From: Chara braunii
Lineage: Eukaryota > Streptophyta > Charophyceae > Charales > Characeae
DNA length: 23,376 bases
NCBI GenBank assembly: GCA_003427395.1
Contig: BFEA01000568.1
Coordinates: forward strand, 513,899-537,274
Direction of reading: 5' to 3'
A program made the translations under genes and the position numbers. Shown one piece after another: positions 19,137 to 23,376 of the stretch. The number at the start of each line of letters is the position of its first letter. Within the stretch, counting starts at the first letter, position 1. The notes beneath the pieces were generated by a model. That model was given only the letters and a program-made list of their open reading frames with translations, did no database searches and was not told where the DNA came from.

Positions 19137-19189
19137 TTCTTCTTCTTCTTCTTCTTCTTCGTCTTTCTCCCCTTTTTTTTTTTTTTTTT
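19137..19189. repeat. (TTC)n followed by T17
   Basis: About eight TTC units (to 19160), then a pyrimidine-rich stretch and a T17 run at 19173-19189, then GTT repeats. Confidence 0.75.
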
Positions 19190-19257
19190 AGTTGTTGTTG
19201 TTGACGTTACTATTCCTATTCCTTCGTGCCTTTGCGATGTATTGTGATTTACAAGTA

Positions 19258-19368
19258 CTACCGTCTTCCCCCGAACACAACGCACCCTCATTTTGGCTGT
19301 ATCTCGCCGGAAATATAGCTTGTATACATTCATTTTTAGCGTGCGTTATGTTCGGGGGAAGACGGTAG
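19258..19368. mobile_element. 111-bp MITE, copy 1
   Basis: The ends CTACCGTCTTCCCCCGAACA and the reverse complement of CGGGGGAAGACGGTAG form a TIR of about 28 bp. The same length and end motif occur at 20330 and 20714. If the TA is a target duplication, the element starts at CCGTC (TA TSD, mariner/Stowaway-like). However, CTA...TAG borders all three copies, so the true edge is ambiguous. Confidence 0.7.
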
Positions 19369-19760
19369 GTGAAGTTATCACATGTACACATCCCCTACCC
19401 TCTGTAAAAGCGTTGACATCACCAAAGCGTATATGCGCACGCTAACCCAGGTTTCAACACACTTATGCAACGAACGTATGTGACCCTGGGCAGCTAACAG
19501 CATGAGTACGAGCCGGTATAGCATCTCCACTGTGCCATCCGTCGATAAAGTCTTCCTTTCTGTGCTATGCATCGGGCACCGACATAACTTCCATTGCCTG
19601 CCCAGAACTTCACCACACGTCTTCCGTCTTGTCCTCACCTTTCTTTCTGTTCGTCATCACCTACTGCATCGGACTGGTGTCTTAAATTCTTAATATGTGA
19701 CCTGCTGCTGCTGTTCTTCTTCTTCGGTATCAGTAACGTACTCTACTACTTGCATACGTT
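19369..19760. other. No gene seen
   Basis: Unique-looking, pyrimidine-rich toward the right. No domain or RNA feature could be supported. Confidence 0.3.
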
Positions 19761-19979
19761 TGTCGGCGATCGTGCGGATTGTCTCATCTTGAAATCTTCT
19801 TCTTGCCCTCGTCTTCGCATCATATTTGTTTTTTTTGTTTTTTTTTCCCAAAAGGCAGAACTGCTAGGGGTGCTTGACTTGTCGGCGATCGTGCGGATTG
19901 TCTCATCTTCTTGCCCTCTTCTTCGCATCATATTTGCTTTTTTTTTTTTCCCAAAAGACCTGTGCAGAACTGCTAGGGG
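19761..19979 (+). repeat. Two ~100-bp tandem repeats
   Basis: The block starting TGTCGGCGATCGTGCGGATT and ending CAGAACTGCTAGGGG occurs at 19761-19870 and 19880-19979. The copies differ by small indels in T-runs and a TGAAATCT insertion in copy 1. Confidence 0.8.
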
Positions 19980-20329
19980 AGGTGATAAGAGCAGCTAGCT
20001 TTCTCTAGCAGCCTGCTGCTAGCCGTTCCATATTCGCATATGTGCTTAAGTTCTCTTCCATCGCCATCGTCAAGTTTTCCAGTTGAAGCAAGTTTGCCGT
20101 AACGTACTTGAGAGTTTTCCCATCGGTCCGACTATCTCCGGAATTTTCTTTGACGTCCCGCTTCGACCTCCTGGAGTCTTGGTCTTGTTATTAAGTGATT
20201 TCTTCTTGATCGGTGCACAGCTGCGGCGAACTGAGCGGAAGATGATTTTGTCGGCAGCAAGGCTCGAGAAGCAGCACCCAACGGTTTGTTGCCCGCATCA
20301 CTGCCATTTCCATCGGCGCGGGTTATCAC

Positions 20330-20440
20330 CTACAGTCTTTCCCCGACTACAACGTACGGTCATTATAGCTGAATGTAGACTGAAAGATGCACCAAATTCG
20401 GCTATAATGACCGTACGTTGTATTCGGAGGAAGACTGTAG
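20330..20440. mobile_element. 111-bp MITE, copy 2
   Basis: The ends CTACAGTCTT and AAGACTGTAG pair. The inner TIR, ACAACGTACGGTCATTATAG, pairs with its complement near 20401-20422. It is closely related to copy 3, with an unrelated central loop that includes CTGAAAGATGC. Length is identical to the other copies. Confidence 0.75.
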
Positions 20441-20498
20441 TATGGCTTTCTCCGTGCTTCAGCCTTCTCCTCTTTCGTTCCTTTCTCACTAAGGCCCA

Positions 20499-20585
20499 GA
20501 TCCCACTAGCCCCCCCTATTGTTCATTTCTGACCGTTGATCTTCGTAATCAAGGTGAAAAATGAATAATCCAGCGTAGTGGGATC
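20499..20585. mobile_element. 87-bp inverted-repeat element (GATCCCACTA ends)
   Basis: The ends GATCCCACTA and TAGTGGGATC pair exactly, with further pairing of TTCATTT/AAATGAA. The centre carries GACCGTTGATCTTCG, shared with the neighbouring element at 20630. Confidence 0.6.
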
Positions 20586-20629
20586 TAACCCTAATCCCCA
20601 GTCTCTATGTTGTATTTGCTCAGGGGCAA

Positions 20630-20714
20630 GGTCCCACTTGCACGGATTAAGAGATTTCGGCCGTTGATCTTTGCTATCTACGGTCAGTATCTCTTAATTC
20701 GTGCAAGTGGGACC
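20630..20714. mobile_element. 85-bp inverted-repeat element (GGTCCCACTTG ends)
   Basis: GGTCCCACTTGCACGGATTA pairs with its reverse complement at the right end, and GAGAT/ATCTC extends the arms. The centre GGCCGTTGATCTTTG links it to the 87-bp element. Its right end abuts the 111-bp MITE copy 3 with no spacer, so one element inserted at the edge of the other. Confidence 0.65.
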
Positions 20715-20824
20715 TACCTTCTTCCCCCGAATACAACGTACGGTCATTATAGCTGTATTTGAGGCATCTTTCAGTCTAGATACAGCTATAATAACCGTAC
20801 GTTGTATTCGGGGGAAGAAGGTAG
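20714..20824. mobile_element. 111-bp MITE, copy 3
   Basis: The ends CTACCTTCTTCCCCCGAATA and its complement pair for about 48 bp. The arm contains ACAACGTACGGTCATTATAG. The loop contains GCATCTTTCAGTCTAGA, which is copy 2's loop segment in the opposite orientation. Confidence 0.75.
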
Positions 20825-21234
20825 CCCCAGCGCTTCAACCTTCGTGGCCCTCTCAGGCTCTCATGCAACGCATGATACAATTTCTCATGATCACAGGATT
20901 AGTTCGGTCTCCACTTTCGCCTTCCCCCCTTTCTCCGAATCGGATCAGAATTCTGCATGTGCGACCAAATTGCACTTCAACTTGCTGTTCATCTCGTCGG
21001 CCTCCCACATGCAGTAGTGGAATCTGCATCATCATCTCCTTTCTAAACATACATCTCCCGCTCTTCCGCCTCCTCTTTCTTACGTAACGGTTCTTCTTCT
21101 TCTTCACCTTTTGTGCGCCATTCTGCCTCCAAACGTTCTTCCTTCGCTCGCTCCTCCGACTCCGACTCCTTTTCTTCCCTACGTTTTTCCTTCTCCTCTT
21201 TCCTCACGTTTTCCGTACCTTTCTTGCTTTTTCA

Positions 21235-21235
<1 letters not shown>
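20825..21235. other. No gene seen; pyrimidine-rich
   Basis: C/T-rich DNA with CTTCTTCTTC tracts. No supported feature. Confidence 0.3.

Positions 21236-21306
<71 letters not shown>
21236..21306. repeat. A71 homopolymer
   Basis: Seventy-one uninterrupted A residues. It may be a young retroposon tail or an assembly-expanded run. Peptides read through it are artefacts. Confidence 0.85.
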
Positions 21307-21307
<1 letters not shown>

Positions 21308-21328
21308 ATTTTGCGTACCACAATATGG

Positions 21329-21455
21329 GCCTCGCTGCACTACTCTCGAAATGTGCAAAACGAGAGTGAATCTTCCGCTAGAATATGGAAATATACACCG
21401 ACAATATTTTTGTCTTTTGTGCATGTCGAGAGTAGTGCAGCGACGCGGCGACGCC
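21329..21455. mobile_element. MITE with GGGC..TCGCTGCACTACTCTCGA arms, TAT TSD
   Basis: GGGCCTCGCTGCACTACTCT begins the left arm. The right arm is the reverse complement with a 10-nt extension (GTCGCCGCGT region). Both flanks carry TAT directly outside GGGC/GCCC, consistent with a 3-bp target-site duplication as in PIF/Harbinger-like elements. It is the same family as 23171-23292. Confidence 0.65.
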
Positions 21456-21654
21456 CTATATTCGTTCCTAGTTGCTATCGTTGAGCTCAGCTCCTCTGGT
21501 TGACGTCATACGGCTGGATCCTCCGCCATCTACCTTGAAAAGGCTTGAAGTTCTCTCTTGCTGACGAGAGGGATGTCGGGATGACTTCATTCTTCAGTCT
21601 GGCCCCCCCCCCCTTTTTTGGCTACCGAACCTTGTGCTGCTTTCGTCAACCAGA

Positions 21655-21734
21655 CTCTCCGTACTGCGTATCAGACCGGCGTTGCTTCTGTCGGTACCGA
21701 AGCAACGCCGGTCTGATACGCGCAGTACGGAGAG
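21655..21734. repeat. Perfect-type hairpin 1 of a nested pair
   Basis: The 34-bp left arm starts CTCTCCGTACTGCGTATCAG and ends GCGTTGCTTC. The right arm (GAAGCAACGCCGGTCTGATA onward) is complementary apart from a two-base insertion. The loop is about 10 nt. Confidence 0.8.
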
Positions 21735-21735
21735 C

Positions 21736-21835
21736 AATCCGATACGGCCACGGGGGAACCATCATGCAGGTTCTCCGTACTGCGTATCAGACTGGCGTGA
21801 ACCTGCATGGTGGTTCCCGGTGGCCGTATCGGATT
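21736..21835. repeat. Hairpin 2, whose loop carries a copy of hairpin 1's stem
   Basis: Arms of about 36 bp start AATCCGATACGGCCAC and end in the complementary GTGGCCGTATCGGATT region. The 27-nt loop (21773-21799) reads CTCCGTACTGCGTATCAGAC then TGGCGTG, a near-exact third copy of hairpin 1's left arm. It begins one base after hairpin 1. Confidence 0.8.
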
Positions 21836-21870
21836 CCGTTTTTCATGCTGCCCACTTTTTTTTTTGAGAA

Positions 21871-22044
21871 AACTACGGCGCAGTCAGGGATTGAGTTTGT
21901 AATTGCACTTGAGGCAAAAGGGCCGGTAATGCTGAATGTATATGACCTACGTTTCGGGTCAGGTGGGGTCGCGTGGGGGGGTGTTGTATTCGCGGGATTG
22001 CCTGAAGTGCAATTACAAACTGTTTTCGTGACTGCGCCGAAGTT
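21871..22044. mobile_element. 174-bp inverted-repeat element (AACTWCGGCGCAGTCA ends)
   Basis: CGGCGCAGTCA at the left pairs with TGACTGCGCCG at the right. After a mismatched stretch, AGTTTGTAATTGCACTT pairs with AAGTGCAATTACAAACT, then AGGCA/TGCCT. The interior is non-coding. TSDs are unclear. Confidence 0.6.
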
Positions 22045-22212
22045 ACCCCTTTTTTTTTTTCTTTTTTTTTTTGACTACACCTGCCTGTCCCATCGCCCTT
22101 CTCTTCCTCTATCAGCCCGGCTACCATCTCCCCGCTCTATCTCGTCCACTGTCATAGTATCTCTCTCTCTCTCCCCCCCTTTTTTTTTTTTTTTTCCCCC
22201 ATGGCATCCAAA

Positions 22213-23074
22213 GTTTTTTTTTTTTTTTTTTTTTGAGAGAAAACAACAATTTATATTATCAGGAAAACACAAGGAGGGCCGGGAATCCCTCACAACCAAC
22301 CCGGTGAATAGTTCCTGGGACCATTGCCCAGATTGGACTCTTGAGAACCGGGTCCAGGTTCCCCTGACGTGTGACTCTCAAAAGAGAAAAGGTAAAGCAT
22401 TTCTTTCTGCATCACAGCCTAGTCTAGTCGCTTCTCGAAACCTGCAATGTCTGAACCAGTCACTGAAGATAATGTGTCTTATATGTTGGGTGATTCTCAT
22501 CTTGATCTCTGAGTCCGACATATACTCCTTTCGAAAGAGTTGACTGTTCCGGTCGTCCCATATCAACTTCATAATAACCCCTCTGATCGTCTGTGCCATG
22601 TACAACCAGTTCTTTTCCTCTGTCTTGTCTGTATGGTGTACTCCAGACATGATCCACTCGTCAGTCCAATCAAACTGGTTTTTAGTAGCCTGTTTCCAAT
22701 GCTCGATAAACCAATTCCATATTCTTCTTCAAGCTGGACAGGTTAGCCAAAGGTGTCGATCTGCATGCCTCTTGAAGACAGATTGACAGCCGAGGCAGTT
22801 GCCGAAAATAACTGTATCCATAACAAGCTTGCCAGTTTTTGAGATGGAAGACTCCGCAGTTGCTGGCAAATTGATTGAATCTGGATTGAGGAAAGAGCCA
22901 ATAAATCATGATCTTGTCTCCTCCTAATTATTGCTTGACTCGGCGAACTTTTGGCCTTGCATCTCAGTTGTTCATTCCCTATCTTAGAGGTATATTCGAA
23001 AATCCTCTCCCACTGGCAGGTGGTCTGTGACCACGTCCTCCAATCTCTCTGCTCAGAAACTCTCAATACCTCCT
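22213..23074 (-). pseudogene. 5'-truncated LINE 3' end with zf-RVT-like domain and poly(A)
   Basis: Read on the minus strand, a frame contains CLGCQSVFKRHADRHLWLTC then, after a stop, RRIWNWFIEHWKQ and TDEWIMSGVHHTD. Further down are MAQTIRGVIMKLIWDDRNSQ and a Phe-rich end stopping near 22378. The CxxC...H...C cluster followed by an IW...W...IW(D/K)xRN pattern is characteristic of the zinc-binding region at the C-terminus of plant LINE reverse transcriptases (zf-RVT). A TGA replaces the Trp expected after CPA, and an upstream segment (23081-22920) lies in another frame, so the gene is dead. The 3' end is a poly(A) (T-run 22215-22234 on the plus strand). The 5' end is cut at or near the (ATCA)n tract. 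No EN or RT catalytic domain remains in the window. Confidence 0.65.
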
Positions 23075-23075
23075 T

Positions 23076-23135
<60 letters not shown>
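23075..23135. repeat. (ATCA)n microsatellite
   Basis: About 15 perfect tetranucleotide units at the 5' boundary of the LINE fragment. Confidence 0.9.
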
Positions 23136-23136
<1 letters not shown>

Positions 23137-23170
23137 CGTGTCAGGACTCAGGACCAACTCAGCATGCTCA

Positions 23171-23292
23171 GGGCCTCGCCACACCACTCTCGAAATGTGA
23201 AAAAGACAAAAATGTGGCGAGTGCATCTGGTCAGGTTCTAGCGGTAAGTTCATTCCCATTTTGCACATTTCGAGAGTGGTGTGGCGATGCCC
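23171..23292. mobile_element. MITE with GGGC..TCGCCACACCACTCTCGA arms, TCA TSD
   Basis: GGGCCTCGCCACACCACTCT (left) pairs with the right arm ending GGCGATGCCC. TCA directly flanks both ends, a 3-bp duplication. Same family as 21329-21455, but with three substitutions matched in both arms. Confidence 0.7.
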
Positions 23293-23340
23293 TCACTCTC
23301 GCTCAGCACCCTTCTCTAACTTGAACCCGTAGCACATAGA

Positions 23341-23376
23341 CCTTCTTCTTCTTCTTCTTCTTTTTTTTTTTTTTTT
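23341..23376. repeat. (CTT)n and T-run at window end
   Basis: Simple-sequence tract running off the window. Confidence 0.8.

Noticed and set aside
21545-22543. A 332-codon open frame on the plus strand
   Set aside because: It runs through T-runs, two hairpins, an inverted-repeat element and the antisense of a LINE fragment. Its Phe/Ser/Pro-rich peptide has no domain.

Overview
This is eukaryotic nuclear DNA, most likely from a plant or streptophyte alga. The evidence is a U6 snRNA fragment at 9412-9490 that starts with a plant-type 5' stem (GTCC-TTCG-GGAC), tRNA-headed SINE-like sequences, LINE remnants with poly(A) tails, and many small terminal-inverted-repeat (MITE-like) elements. I see no intact host protein gene, rRNA gene, CRISPR array or bacterial operon. 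Almost everything I can name is mobile-element or repeat DNA. The species cannot be fixed from sequence alone.

Layout. (1) Positions 1-3113 and about 13030-16468 are two diverged direct copies of one long non-coding repeat, offset by about 13.4 kb. Both carry arrays of short hairpins. In array A, a conserved core (CCCTA-GGGT-TAGGG in the right-hand copy) sits between arms that differ from unit to unit but stay self-complementary. Array B hairpins end in GCTGCCGAAATT. (2) Positions 3519-5084 hold an inverted repeat and a decayed minus-strand ORF resembling a LINE ORF1 or gag-like RNA-binding protein. It is broken by an in-frame TAG just before a Cys-rich motif. (3) Positions 5085-7725 have no recognisable gene. 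(4) Positions 7725-9490 hold a tRNA-like SINE head, then a family of about 0.6 kb GC-rich units preceded by T-rich tracts. One unit fuses a tRNA A-box-like segment to the U6 fragment. (5) Positions 9491-13000 are low-complexity or diverged repeat DNA, including a long (GA)n tract and a CTG-rich stretch. (6) Positions 17092-18347 are a retroposed insertion. It has identical 18-bp target-site duplications, begins at a tRNA-like head, ends in an A-rich tail, and contains a 95-bp duplication around a single N that looks like an assembly join. (7) Positions 18457-23292 are dense with inverted-repeat elements: a 527-bp TIR element, three 111-bp MITEs of one family, two 85-87-bp elements, two elements with 3-bp TSDs, a nested double hairpin and a 174-bp element. 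A 5'-truncated LINE 3' end (zf-RVT-like) lies among them.

The thread running through the window is complementarity kept within each copy while sequence changes between copies. It appears in the hairpin arrays and again in the arms of two MITE families. This suggests selection on structure, or correction between arms through hairpin or cruciform intermediates. The hairpin arrays of the long repeat are the best candidate here for something undescribed.
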